A stretch of 64,000 nucleotides of DNA, from the NCBI RefSeq assembly GCF_020832205.1, contig NZ_JAFIFD010000024.1, positions 1-64,000 of the forward strand, read 5' to 3'. Both the position numbers and the translations under genes were made by a program. The notes below the pieces were generated by a model. That model saw only the letters and a list, made by a program, of their open reading frames with translations. It searched no databases and was not told the DNA's origin. Shown here piece by piece: positions 42,319 through 52,037 of the stretch. Positions within the stretch are counted from its first letter, which is position 1, and each line of letters begins with the position of its first letter. This stretch comes from Exiguobacterium sp. (GTDB lineage: Bacteria; Bacillota; Bacilli; Exiguobacteriales; Exiguobacteriaceae).

Positions 42319-42873
42319 ATGAATTATTTAGAGCATTTAGAATCCCACTGTGGAGAGTTCACGAATCAATTCGAGACAGAGGATTTGTTAGAACAGGCCG
42401 TGCAGTTCTTGCAGTTTGATGACAGTCCTGCAACCGATGCGTTCACCATCTCGACGCTAGGCCTTCACTGGCATACGCTGCAAAACGAGGATGAGACTCA
42501 GACACATCAAGAGCTGCTGTTGAGTTTCAAACAAAAACTTGCGTATGAAGACGTGCTTGAGTTACTGTGGCAATTAACGACGCATGCACTTGAGACACAT
42601 CACGCTTTCGACCTCGGCGAATATTTTGAACTCCCTCCGAACGTCTTCAAACGATTAAAATTCTCCTCGATTTATGTGGCGACACCTTTTTATTTTGATG
42701 AATCGTTTCATGCGTATGAAGGGGACGAACAAACGGTTGTACCGGTCTGGTTCATTCCCATCTACCCATCCGAAGAAGCGTTCATCGAAGCGCATGGTGC
42801 AGAACGATTCAACGAATTACTTTATAAAACGGATGATGCGCTACTGGATTTGAAACGTAAACCGCTCGTCTAA
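42319..42873 (+). CDS. suppressor-of-fused (SUFU) domain protein
   Basis: 184 residues from the ATG at 42319, preferred over 42298 because GAGGAAAG precedes it. Pattern of the bacterial SUFU family: DAFTISTLGLHWHTL, DLGEYFELPPNVFKRLKFSSIYVATPFYF and VVPVWFIPIYPSEEAFIEAHGAERFNELLYKTDDALLDLKRKP, where PIxxxEExFxxxHG...LxxLDxxR is diagnostic. SUFU domains are known immunity proteins in polymorphic toxin systems. No toxin is adjacent. Follows the Nudix gene; ends at a bidirectional terminator. Confidence 0.82.
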   Translation: MNYLEHLESHCGEFTNQFETEDLLEQAVQFLQFDDSPATDAFTISTLGLHWHTLQNEDETQTHQELLLSFKQKLAYEDVLELLWQLTTHALETHHAFDLGEYFELPPNVFKRLKFSSIYVATPFYFDESFHAYEGDEQTVVPVWFIPIYPSEEAFIEAHGAERFNELLYKTDDALLDLKRKPLV

Positions 42874-42879
42874 ACTACC

Positions 42880-42922
42880 TAAAAACACCGCTCCACGCAA
42901 ATCGCGTCGAGCGGTGTTTTCA
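42880..42922. terminator. bidirectional intrinsic terminator
   Basis: AAAACACCGCT pairs with AGCGGTGTTTT around a 17-base partly paired loop, between convergent SUFU and GntR genes. Confidence 0.85.
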
Positions 42923-43630
42923 CATGTACGGTCCGTTCGCCTGAACGACGAACTGGGAGTGTTCGTAATGGTAGGTGATGCGTGAGTAGTCGAACGGTTT
43001 CCCGTTCGTCAGATGGAAGATTGTCTCGATGCGAAGTGTCGGGTCGTCTGTCTGCAGGCCAAGATAGCCGGCTTCTGTCTTGTTCAATCGCCCGACCTGC
43101 ATGTACATGTCGGAGAAGCCGATTGTGACACCGAGCGCGCTTTGGACGTAGTCGAAGATCGAGTCGGCGACAATCTCCCGGTTCAAATACGGCACGATCG
43201 CCTTCAAATAATACGACACCTCGTAACAAAATACTTCCCCGTCGACGTAACGGACCCGTTCGACTCGATACACGTCATCCGACACACCAATCCCCAAGTT
43301 CTCGGCGACGTCTTCACTCGGCTTCGTGACCGATACATCGAGCACGTCCGACGTCAAGACGCGGTCGCCGAGGTTACTCTTAAACCCTTGCGTCGAGAAC
43401 AGACTCATATAACCCGGGCGATTATGACGCCGGACGAAGATTCCACTCCCGCGCAACTGAAAGATGACACCGCGGCGTTCCAACAACTCGAGCGCTTTCG
43501 TGACAGTGCTCTTACTGACGCTGTATTGGCTCATCAACTGCTCGAGCACGGGCAGCTTATCGCCTTGTTTTAAATCCTGATTCGTAATGTACTGCTCAAT
43601 CTCTGCTGCAATCTGTTGGTATTTTAGCAT
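42920..43630 (-). CDS. GntR-family (HutC/UTRA) repressor of beta-glucoside genes
   Basis: 236 residues. GntR winged helix at 1-70: QQIAAEIEQYITNQDLKQGDKLPVLEQLMSQYSVSKSTVTKALELLERRGVIFQLRGSGIFV. UTRA effector domain from about 95 to 235 (DDVYRVERVRYVDGEVFCYEVSYYL, FDYSRITYHYEHSQFVV). Relatives (GmuR, BglR, TreR) bind sugar phosphates. It is divergent from the beta-glucoside PTS operon and very probably represses it at the palindrome within that promoter, with phospho-beta-glucoside as inducer. Confidence 0.88.
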   Translation of the reverse strand: MLKYQQIAAEIEQYITNQDLKQGDKLPVLEQLMSQYSVSKSTVTKALELLERRGVIFQLRGSGIFVRRHNRPGYMSLFSTQGFKSNLGDRVLTSDVLDVSVTKPSEDVAENLGIGVSDDVYRVERVRYVDGEVFCYEVSYYLKAIVPYLNREIVADSIFDYVQSALGVTIGFSDMYMQVGRLNKTEAGYLGLQTDDPTLRIETIFHLTNGKPFDYSRITYHYEHSQFVVQANGPYM

Positions 43631-43717
43631 CCTTGTCCCTCTTCTACATTGTCATGATATCTGTATTATATCATACGGGCATTAGAAAAATGGTCACACA
43701 AATATTTTATATCGGTC

Positions 43718-43746
43718 TTGATTAATTGTACCGGTACAATTATAGT
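43718..43746 (+). promoter_or_regulatory. beta-glucoside promoter with operator as spacer
   Basis: TTGATT (43718-43723) and TATAGT (43741-43746) are exactly 17 bases apart. The perfect palindrome AATTGTACCGGTACAATT (43724-43741) fills the spacer, ideal for repression by the divergent GntR protein. Downstream TGTAAGCGTTACA (43761-43773) resembles a CcpA cre site lacking one base. Confidence 0.8.
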
Positions 43747-43791
43747 AAGAGTGTACAAAATGTAAGCGTTACATCAAAGGAGGATTTTCAA

Positions 43792-45681
43792 TTGAGTAAA
43801 GTTCGGGATTATTCAAAGCTCGCTCGTGACATTTTAGATGCGGTCGGTGGGGAAGAGAACGTCATCAATGCGGCACGGTGTGCGACACGGCTTCGCCTCG
43901 TGTTGAAGCGGTCAAACCCGCAAGCGAAAGAGCGTGTCATGGCGATGCCAGGGGTCATCACGGTCGTCGAGACGGGCGGACAGTTCCAAGTCGTCATCGG
44001 GCAGCACGTCGGGGAAGTGTTCGAGGAGTTCTCGAAGCTCGTGAAGATGGAGACGAACGAGACAGACGAGGGCAACAAGGGAACGGTCCTCAACCGGATC
44101 ATCGCAACGATGTCCGCGGTGTTCGCACCGTTCATCTATATTTTGGCCGCAGCCGGGATTCTGCAAGGGGTACTCATTTTAACGACTTTATTGTTCGAAG
44201 GTTTTGCCGAGACAGGAACGTACGAAGTGTTCAGCTTCATCTCATGGGCACCGTTCACGTTCTTACCGATCTTCATTGCCATCACCGCGTCGAAACACTT
44301 CAAGACGAACACGTTCATCGCTGTCGCGGCAAGTGCCGCCTTAGTCAGTCCGACATGGGCCGAGATGGCGGCACGCATCACGTCAGGGGAGACAATCAGT
44401 TTCCTCGGTCTTGCCTTATCAGGGACGACGTACACCTCGTCCGTCTTACCACCGCTCTTCCTCGTTTGGATCTTATCTTACGTCGAGCGGTTCTTGAACC
44501 GGCATATGAATGAGGTTATTCGTCCTTTGTTCGTCCCATTCTTCAGTTTGGTGCTCATGGTGCCGCTCACGATTCTCGTCATCGGACCGATCACGACGAT
44601 GGGTGCGGTCGGAATCGCGAACGGGTATAACTTCTTAGCGGAGAACGCACCAATGCTCGCCGGTGCCATCATCGGAGGACTTTGGCAAGTCGTCGTCATC
44701 TTCGGCGTCCATTGGGGTGTGACGCCGATGGTGCTCGCGAACTTCGACTTATACGGGCGGGACTCGTTCCAGGCCTATCAGACGATCGCCGTTATCGCCC
44801 AAGTCGGTGCCGTACTCGGTGTCATCTTGAAAGCGAAAAGTCAGGAAATCAAAAAAGTTGGTGTCTCGGCTGGCATCACCGGTCTGTTCGGGATCACCGA
44901 GCCTGCCATCTACGGTGTGACGCTCCGTTTCAAAAAACCGTTCATCTTCGGGTGCATTTCGGGTGCGACCGGTGCCATCGTCGCGAGTTTCTTCAACCCG
45001 TACTACTTCGCCTACGCCGGCTTACCAGGTCCGCTCACACTCGTCAACGGGATCAGTGAAGACGTACCGACGTCGATTTGGGGACTGTTAATTGGAACGG
45101 CGATTGCCATCATCCTTCCGGTCGTCTTGATTCAAATTTTCGGCTTCGGGGAAGATACGGCCAAACAGGCAAACGAAGAATTAGCGACACCGGCAGCTTC
45201 TGAAGCGAGTGCGACGGTCGTTCAAGAAGAAACAGTCACATCACCGCTTTCAGGCCGTGTCATCACATTGACCGATGTTCCGGACGACGTGTTCAGCTCC
45301 GGCGCGATGGGGAAAGGTTATGCCGTCGAACCAGACGGGAATGAAGTCATTGCACCGTTCGATGGGACGGTCGTCATGGTCGCACCGACGAAGCATGCAA
45401 TCGGTCTCCGTTCGAACTCAGGAATCGAGCTCTTGATTCATATCGGGCTCGATACGGTGACGCTCGACGGCAAACCGTTCACGGTGCACGTCAACGATGG
45501 GGACAGTTTCAAAGCGGGCGATGTGTTGACGTCATTCGACCGCGACATGATCGCTGCCCACAACATTTCAGCAATCACACCGGTCATCGTGACGAATAGC
45601 GCGACATACGCCGATGTGCTCGTCCAACCAAACCAAAAAACAGATTCAACACAAGCGATGCTCACGGTTGTGAACAATTAA
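43792..45681 (+). CDS. bglP: PTS beta-glucoside transporter, EIIBCA
   Basis: 629 residues from a TTG with AAAGGAGG upstream. EIIB (1-85) has the phosphorylated Cys in ARCATRLRLVLK (about residue 30). EIIC (about 105-460) has ten or so spans with GITGLFGITEPAIYGV. EIIA (about 490-629, crr-type) carries IELLIHIGLDTV with the active His and HNISAITPV. Domain order B-C-A is that of BglP. It imports and phosphorylates beta-glucosides such as salicin, arbutin or cellobiose. Cotranscribed with the following glycosidase. Confidence 0.93.
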   Translation: MSKVRDYSKLARDILDAVGGEENVINAARCATRLRLVLKRSNPQAKERVMAMPGVITVVETGGQFQVVIGQHVGEVFEEFSKLVKMETNETDEGNKGTVLNRIIATMSAVFAPFIYILAAAGILQGVLILTTLLFEGFAETGTYEVFSFISWAPFTFLPIFIAITASKHFKTNTFIAVAASAALVSPTWAEMAARITSGETISFLGLALSGTTYTSSVLPPLFLVWILSYVERFLNRHMNEVIRPLFVPFFSLVLMVPLTILVIGPITTMGAVGIANGYNFLAENAPMLAGAIIGGLWQVVVIFGVHWGVTPMVLANFDLYGRDSFQAYQTIAVIAQVGAVLGVILKAKSQEIKKVGVSAGITGLFGITEPAIYGVTLRFKKPFIFGCISGATGAIVASFFNPYYFAYAGLPGPLTLVNGISEDVPTSIWGLLIGTAIAIILPVVLIQIFGFGEDTAKQANEELATPAASEASATVVQEETVTSPLSGRVITLTDVPDDVFSSGAMGKGYAVEPDGNEVIAPFDGTVVMVAPTKHAIGLRSNSGIELLIHIGLDTVTLDGKPFTVHVNDGDSFKAGDVLTSFDRDMIAAHNISAITPVIVTNSATYADVLVQPNQKTDSTQAMLTVVNN

Positions 45682-47148
<1,467 letters not shown>

Positions 47149-47154
47149 TCTCAG

Positions 47155-47196
47155 ACTCCTTTTGATGATCTTAATGATTGTCAAAAGGAGTTTTTT
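47155..47196 (+). terminator. intrinsic terminator
   Basis: ACTCCTTTTGA pairs with TCAAAAGGAGT, then TTTTTT. Ends the bglPH operon. Confidence 0.85.
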
Positions 47197-47232
47197 GTAT
47201 AATGAAGAAGTGAGAGAAATGAGGGAGATCAG

Positions 47233-47994
47233 ATGAGCCACATCACGATTCGCCTAGATTCGAGGGTAAACGCGCAGCGTGACCGGAACTGGGCAAAGAA
47301 ACACATCACAGCGGTTCACTCGTCATACGTCTTTGAAGAATTGCTATCACGTGCGTTGTCACGTTTCATGGAAAGCGGGGACATTCGTTTCAGAGACCTT
47401 GATGTGATAGGGATCAACCTTATCTATGCTGAGACACATCATACATACAACATACATACGTTTGATGACACACATCATCAACGAGTGACACACGAGTTCA
47501 CGCATGAGACGTTCGATTACGAGACGTATGTGATGATGCTAGAGGAGAAAGAGAAGTTTCACCAGTTCGCGATGGTCATTCGGGACGTGCTCGTGCCATT
47601 GTTAGATGAACAGATGATCAGCACAGAACGGCCGATTTCTGACATCATCGAGCATTGCCTGAAACAGATTGAAATGAACGACTATAAGTTGGTCGTCTTG
47701 TTGAATAAGACGCCGAAAGCGAACAAAAAACGCAATCAGATCGTGCTTTTCAAATTGATCGTCTCGGTGACCGGTGCGACGTTTTGGATTGAAGGGTACG
47801 AAAAAGGGATAAGACTGTTTCATACGAAGGTGATTGAGGAGATTGCGAGCTTTAACGCGTTCTCATTATATTTCGGGACGAGTCGTTGGGAGTCAGACGA
47901 TGTGTTCGTCATTCAATCTGACGTCCGGAACTGGAACGCACGCATCGATTTCAGAAGTGGGGACATCGACATCTATAAACGAGCACGAGTATAA
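47233..47994 (+). CDS. protein of unknown function
   Basis: 253 residues, RBS GAGGGAG. Soluble, with many His near residues 65-95 (ETHHTYNIHTFDDTHHQRVTHEFTHETF) which could bind metal. The centre is helical (EKEKFHQFAMVIRDVLVPLLDEQM), the end beta-rich (GATFWIEGYEKGIRLFHT, SRWESDDVFVIQSD). I recognise no family. It lies after the bgl operon, separated by a terminator, and is followed by a short frameshifted ORF 14 bases downstream. Confidence 0.55.
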   Translation: MSHITIRLDSRVNAQRDRNWAKKHITAVHSSYVFEELLSRALSRFMESGDIRFRDLDVIGINLIYAETHHTYNIHTFDDTHHQRVTHEFTHETFDYETYVMMLEEKEKFHQFAMVIRDVLVPLLDEQMISTERPISDIIEHCLKQIEMNDYKLVVLLNKTPKANKKRNQIVLFKLIVSVTGATFWIEGYEKGIRLFHTKVIEEIASFNAFSLYFGTSRWESDDVFVIQSDVRNWNARIDFRSGDIDIYKRARV

Positions 47995-48008
47995 GGAGAA
48001 GAAACAAG

Positions 48009-48138
48009 ATGAATAAAAAATGCTGAGTTTTTACACGATATCATCCAAGATACTATCCAAGTAGAAGCCAAACAGAACGCTGATGCATTGTATTTAATCC
48101 TCGAAATATGCATCCAAAAGAAAACGTATTTCAAATGA
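48009..48138 (+). pseudogene. short ORF disrupted in an A6 tract
   Basis: ATG at 48009 has a strong RBS (AAGGAGAAG) but stops after five codons. Taking one A from the A6 run (48015-48020) opens a 42-residue frame (AEFLHDIIQDTIQVEAKQNADALYLILEI and a basic tail) ending at 48138. The product would be a small amphipathic protein. Either a frameshifted remnant, slippage-dependent expression, or chance. Confidence 0.4.
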
Positions 48139-48197
48139 TATAAATCTGAAATGGACATGACTTGCAACGCTATATTACATACGATTGGAGACAGACA

Positions 48198-48662
48198 ATG
48201 TTATCCCTTAAACGGTCAACGATACATGAAGCAGCTGTTCTGTTAGATATACAAAAAGAAGCTTTTCAAGAAGATTTAATCACCTACGAAGATTATGAGA
48301 CGAACCCCGTCAACGAGCCGATCGAGCGTCTAATCAAGAAAATTCAACTATTTATTCATTACACCATCTGGATTGATGGAGAGATTGCTGGTGGAGCAGA
48401 CGTACGCGATAACGGTGACGGGAAGTATCGTTTGAATCGAGTTTTTTTATCGAAACAGTATCAAAATAAAGGCTTCGGAACAGAATTGATTCACCTAATT
48501 GAGGCACAATTTCCTCTCGCTAAAGAATGGGTTCTGGATACGCCTCATTTGAATACTAGGAATCATCATTTCTATGAGAAGCTTGGCTACAAACGACAGG
48601 GACAGCATCACGTCAATCATAAACTGATATTGATTGACTATGTAAAGAAGATGGGAGTATAA
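48198..48662 (+). CDS. GNAT family N-acetyltransferase
   Basis: 154 residues from the ATG at 48198 (RBS TTGGAG). Motif A YRLNRVFLSKQYQNKGFGTELIHLIEAQFP (Q-N-K-G-F-G for Q/RxxGxG/A), motif B AKEWVLDTPHLNTRNHHFYEKLGYKRQG. The gene is AT-rich compared with the window average, like the following SUKH gene, so both may have come in together. The substrate is unknown. Confidence 0.83.
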   Translation: MLSLKRSTIHEAAVLLDIQKEAFQEDLITYEDYETNPVNEPIERLIKKIQLFIHYTIWIDGEIAGGADVRDNGDGKYRLNRVFLSKQYQNKGFGTELIHLIEAQFPLAKEWVLDTPHLNTRNHHFYEKLGYKRQGQHHVNHKLILIDYVKKMGV

Positions 48663-48698
48663 ATCATAGCTCATCTTTTATTAAAAAGGAGGAAACAA

Positions 48699-49721
48699 AT
48701 GAGCAAACTCATATCAAAATTCGAAAGAGTCGAAAAGATGATACAGAAATATCCGAACGCATTTACCGTTGGACCTGGAGCATCTGAAACTGACATCGAT
48801 GAAGTAGAAAAGAGTCTTGGAGTGACGTTCCCAGCGATGTATCGAAAATTCTTGTTGCAATATAGCTACTTGATTACGGAAGATGAATCCATCTGGGGGA
48901 TTTCTCCTGAAGAAAATACATACGATATCGTTTCTCAAACGAAAGAGTTCAACAAAGAGCTTATGAGACGGTTCGTTCCGACGTTGCCCTCGTCTTTATT
49001 CGGGATTCAAGAAGGTGAGTTTGATTTATCCATGATTTGTATGGATACGAGTGCAAGGGTTGAGAATGGAATAGATAGGAAGATTAGTGTCTATCCACCT
49101 GAACCGATTGGGCCAGAGTATTTAGAAGATTCCTTCACAGAGATGTTTTATGAAGTTTGTCGAAGCGCCGTTTCTACTTATTCAAGTAAGATGAGTACTA
49201 CGGAAAGACCGGACGTTGACGCTCGGCTTTCGAAGCCTCTCTCGCATAGTATTCCACAAGATTCATATCAACAGGCGAAACAATTGATTCTTGAGCACCC
49301 TGAGCTTTCGGAGTTAGGAAGTGGCTATACCAATCAACAAGTTATAGCTATCGAAAACAAACTAGGGGTAACATTTAAAGGGAGCTACGCTACGTTCTTG
49401 AAAGAGTTCGGGGGAGGGCTATTCGGAGAGAATATATTCTTTTCTTTGGAGGATGAAGAATTGATTGAAATTAACCGACAACTTCATCATCCGACTGACT
49501 ATGAATATGGGCTGGCAGAAAATCTAATAGCTGTTTATTATGACGACTTAGAAGACTTTTATGCTTGCCTTGATCTTGATAACGAGGTGAACGGAGAGCC
49601 GAGTGTCGTGTACAGGAACACGAACGTCCCAGAAGAAGATTATGATCACGATGAACGTCTACTGTCATTTGAGGAATTCTTTCTGCATATTATTAAAGAT
49701 ACAATAGCCATTAATGAATAG
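48699..49721 (+). CDS. tandem SUKH (SMI1/KNR4) immunity-type protein
   Basis: 340 residues, RBS AAAGGAGG. Two SUKH domains: one at about 20-160 (SETDIDEVEKSLGVTFPAMYRKFLLQYS) and one at about 195-335 (TNQQVIAIENKLGVTFKGSYATFLKEFGGGLFG, then LLSFEEFFLHII). The I-x-x-x-E-x-x-L-G-V-x-F-P motif occurs in both. SUKH proteins neutralise contact-dependent and secreted toxins. AT-rich, so likely acquired. No toxin gene adjoins it. Terminator follows. Confidence 0.88.
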   Translation: MSKLISKFERVEKMIQKYPNAFTVGPGASETDIDEVEKSLGVTFPAMYRKFLLQYSYLITEDESIWGISPEENTYDIVSQTKEFNKELMRRFVPTLPSSLFGIQEGEFDLSMICMDTSARVENGIDRKISVYPPEPIGPEYLEDSFTEMFYEVCRSAVSTYSSKMSTTERPDVDARLSKPLSHSIPQDSYQQAKQLILEHPELSELGSGYTNQQVIAIENKLGVTFKGSYATFLKEFGGGLFGENIFFSLEDEELIEINRQLHHPTDYEYGLAENLIAVYYDDLEDFYACLDLDNEVNGEPSVVYRNTNVPEEDYDHDERLLSFEEFFLHIIKDTIAINE

Positions 49722-49748
49722 GTCAGGTGACTCGCTATAAAGCAGATT

Positions 49749-49788
49749 GAACCCCTTAGTAAAGAGTATGTTCTTTACTAAGGGGTTC
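49749..49788 (+). terminator. intrinsic terminator
   Basis: GAACCCCTTAGTAAAGA pairs with TCTTTACTAAGGGGTTC over a short loop; the T-rich tail is weak (TCCTATTT), but the stem is 17 pairs. Confidence 0.75.
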
Positions 49789-49794
49789 TCCTAT

Positions 49795-50085
49795 TTAAAA
49801 TGTCGCTTCCAATTTTTTCTCTTTACCCGCCATCCAGACTTCGCTATAGACGGGCCGTCATGCTTCGTGAACGAGCTGCTTGGTAAGTCGGCTAGCTCAT
49901 AACCAGACGTCGGCAACCATTCGGCATATGTCTTGGCCATCGTCTCCTGGAGCGTCTCTGGGAAAGGCCAAGTATTCGGAAAAACTGCCCACAGGTTCGA
50001 CGCAGCAGTAACGGGAGGGCCCGGTCTTGCATCAAAATAAACAAGTCCATAACGGATTGCCTTCTGTCGTTCATTTTAAAAATCA
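49795..50085 (-). pseudogene. GyrI-like/AraC effector-binding domain remnant
   Basis: Minus strand reads RYGLVYFDARPGPPVTAASNLWAVFP, then ETLQETMAKTYAEWLPTSGYELADLP, and in another frame YSEVWMAGKEKKLEATF. These are the final strands of GyrI-like small-molecule-binding domains (A-S-x-W-A-V-F-P, EWLPxSGYE, SEVWxP). The frame changes near 49855, and no start or N-terminal part is present, so this is a 5'-truncated, frameshifted remnant. The interval before the next gene holds nothing else coding. Confidence 0.7.
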
Positions 50086-50161
50086 GGTAATTACCGATAA
50101 CTCCTCCTATAATGAAACAGAACACTGTCACCAATCGCTCATTAAGAAGGAGGAAGAGTCG

Positions 50162-50425
50162 ATGAAGAAACTACTTTATGCCACCGTCGCAGGGATTGCG
50201 CTATTCACGATGAGCGTTACCCCGACGTCATCCGTCGATGCCGCTGCCAAGAAATTCAAGAACTGCACCGAGTTAAACAAAACGTATAAAGGCGGAGTCG
50301 CAAAAAACAAGACCGTCAAAAATGTAGGTGGAAAAACAAAATTTAAACCGCATGTCGATGCAGCGCTGTATCAAGCAAACATCACGAAAGACCGGGATAA
50401 AGACGGCATCGCTTGTGAACGATAA
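50162..50425 (+). CDS. secreted Excalibur calcium-binding domain protein
   Basis: 87 residues from the ATG at 50162 (RBS AAGGAGGAAG). Signal peptide MKKLLYATVAGIALFTMSVTPTSSVDA. The mature part is one Excalibur domain: FKNCTELNKTYKGGVAKN at its start and the closing DRDKDGIACER, an EF-hand-like D-x-D-x-D-G loop with its two conserved cysteines. Secreted or wall-associated, calcium-binding. Similar stand-alone proteins occur in Bacillus next to nucleases; none is here. Confidence 0.88.
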   Translation: MKKLLYATVAGIALFTMSVTPTSSVDAAAKKFKNCTELNKTYKGGVAKNKTVKNVGGKTKFKPHVDAALYQANITKDRDKDGIACER

Positions 50426-50461
50426 CAGACTGGGGGCTCGTCCTCAGTCTGTTTTATTTTT
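50424..50461 (+). terminator. intrinsic terminator
   Basis: AACAGACTG pairs with CAGTCTGTT, then TTTATTTTT. Overlaps the 3' end of the convergent gene. Confidence 0.8.
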
Positions 50462-50989
50462 GAACTCGTATGTCACGTTACCGGCAGCATCATACCCGGT
50501 GATTAACTCGATTGACTCGATTTGATCGACGATGACGAACCAGACATCATTCCCGGCCTTCGTCTTTAACAACTCTGGTTCGTACTGCTCTCCGTTCAAT
50601 TCGACGACGACTCGAGTCGTCATGCCTTGGTTCACGCCGTAGAGGATGTCGTAGGGCACACCCCCTGACCGATTTTCGCACGTTTGGCCGGCAGTCGACC
50701 ACATGAGATCTTCCTCAGACAGAGAAATCGAAGCGATCGACTCGATGCGGTCGTCGATGGTAATTTCGAGGCCAACGCCTTGTGTGGATGTGTCGTCGCT
50801 CAACTCGTCGACATAACGTTGCGTGAAAAAGCGAAGACTCATGTCACGGTCAGTCAGGTCGTAAGTGAGAATCGGTTCCGCTCCCTCAGGCAACTGGGGT
50901 TGCTTCGTCTTCTCAACTCCCCAGGCAACTCCGGCTGATAACAACAATACGGAAACAATCATCAGGACAATCTTTTGCTGACGCTTCAT
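50444..50989 (-). CDS. secreted or anchored protein, unknown function
   Basis: 181 residues. N-terminal signal anchor KRQQKIVLMIVSVLLLSAGVAWGVE, then a beta-rich extracellular part with one Cys (AGQTCENRSGGVPYD). Strand blocks such as GMTTRVVVELNGEQYEPELLKTKAG and VWFVIVDQIESIELITGYDAAGNVTYEF suggest a small Ig-like fold. No family recognised. The ATG overlaps the stop of the upstream alpha/beta hydrolase (ATGA), so the two are coupled. Confidence 0.6.
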   Translation of the reverse strand: MKRQQKIVLMIVSVLLLSAGVAWGVEKTKQPQLPEGAEPILTYDLTDRDMSLRFFTQRYVDELSDDTSTQGVGLEITIDDRIESIASISLSEEDLMWSTAGQTCENRSGGVPYDILYGVNQGMTTRVVVELNGEQYEPELLKTKAGNDVWFVIVDQIESIELITGYDAAGNVTYEFKNKTD

Positions 50990-51846
50990 CTAAGACCACT
51001 CACTTTCTGAGATTGTAAAAACTGGAGCACCTGTTCAATCGGGAACGCAGGGTTCCAATGGACGAAATGGCCCCCAGTCAGACGTATGTAGGTAATTGGC
51101 AGCTCATGCCGTTGCAGGTCGATAATGGCTGACTTCGTCAATCGGGCTTCTTTGGCGTCCAGTCCGACAAAATCAGCGTAGACGAGCAAGGTCGGTACTT
51201 GAAGTGAACGCATAAGAAATGGCACATCAAGGTGATAGAAGCCGAACAACAACTGTAATCCACCTCGTTCGAGCTTGGCTGGTGCGTCCAACGCATGACG
51301 AATCTCATCTCGTTCAGGGAGACCGGTCTGCTTACAAAAAACTTGGAACCTGTCATCTGAGATGGATGAGGACGGTTTGTCCGACACCACTTTTCGTTCG
51401 ATGTGCTCTAAAAACCGCGGTCCTAGCAGACGATAGAGTCCGCTCAAGATCGGTACTGCGAAGCCAAAGACCTCATACTCTTTTATAGGAACGCGCGGGA
51501 ACGACTTGTGTCCTTGGTCGAGCAACACGAGCCGCTCCACTTGTTCGGGATAATGAACAGCGAAAGCGAGCGCGACGGCGCCGCCGAGCGAGTGAGCGAT
51601 CACGTGTACGGGACCGAGTCGCCGGGACTCTACGTAGCCTTTGACCCAATCGGCCAACTGTTTGGCATCGACAACCTGTCCTATCCCTTCGCTTCTTCCG
51701 AACCCGGGCAAATCCAGCAAATGGACCTCAAATTCGTCGCGCAACGCCTCGGCGAGCGAACGCCCTTCCTCTCCAGTGAATCCACCGGACGGTAAAAACA
51801 AAACGGGGATCCCACGCCCGACCACTTCTGCATGATAACGACTCAC
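50986..51846 (-). CDS. alpha/beta hydrolase
   Basis: 286 residues from a GTG at 51846, 8 bases after AAAGGGG. Oxyanion region VLFLPSGGFTGEEGR, DLPGFGRSEG, nucleophile elbow VIAHSLGGAVALAFA (GxSxG as AHSLGG), and the C-terminal GGHFVHWNP with the catalytic His; the acid is probably in VYADFVGLD. Canonical Abhydrolase_1 with a cap domain. Substrate unknown (esterase or C-C hydrolase-like). Cotranscribed with the small secreted protein. Confidence 0.85.
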   Translation of the reverse strand: MSRYHAEVVGRGIPVLFLPSGGFTGEEGRSLAEALRDEFEVHLLDLPGFGRSEGIGQVVDAKQLADWVKGYVESRRLGPVHVIAHSLGGAVALAFAVHYPEQVERLVLLDQGHKSFPRVPIKEYEVFGFAVPILSGLYRLLGPRFLEHIERKVVSDKPSSSISDDRFQVFCKQTGLPERDEIRHALDAPAKLERGGLQLLFGFYHLDVPFLMRSLQVPTLLVYADFVGLDAKEARLTKSAIIDLQRHELPITYIRLTGGHFVHWNPAFPIEQVLQFLQSQKVSGLR

Positions 51847-52037
51847 TCGACTCACCCCTTTCAACTCCCAATATCTGTATGTGTCTATTGTACGGGAAGA
51901 GACCAAAAAATTGTAGAAAAGTTCCTCATCTCGCCAGATGATTGCGTATAAATCGGGGTATATCTATAATGACATGTGTTCAGTCGCACTTGTCGTTTTT
52001 CTATGTCGTCCGTTACGTAGACAAGGAGGAATGCTGT

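Noticed and set aside
43761-43773. CcpA cre site in the bgl leader
   Set aside because: TGTAAGCGTTACA is one base short of the 14-base cre consensus; mentioned only as a resemblance.
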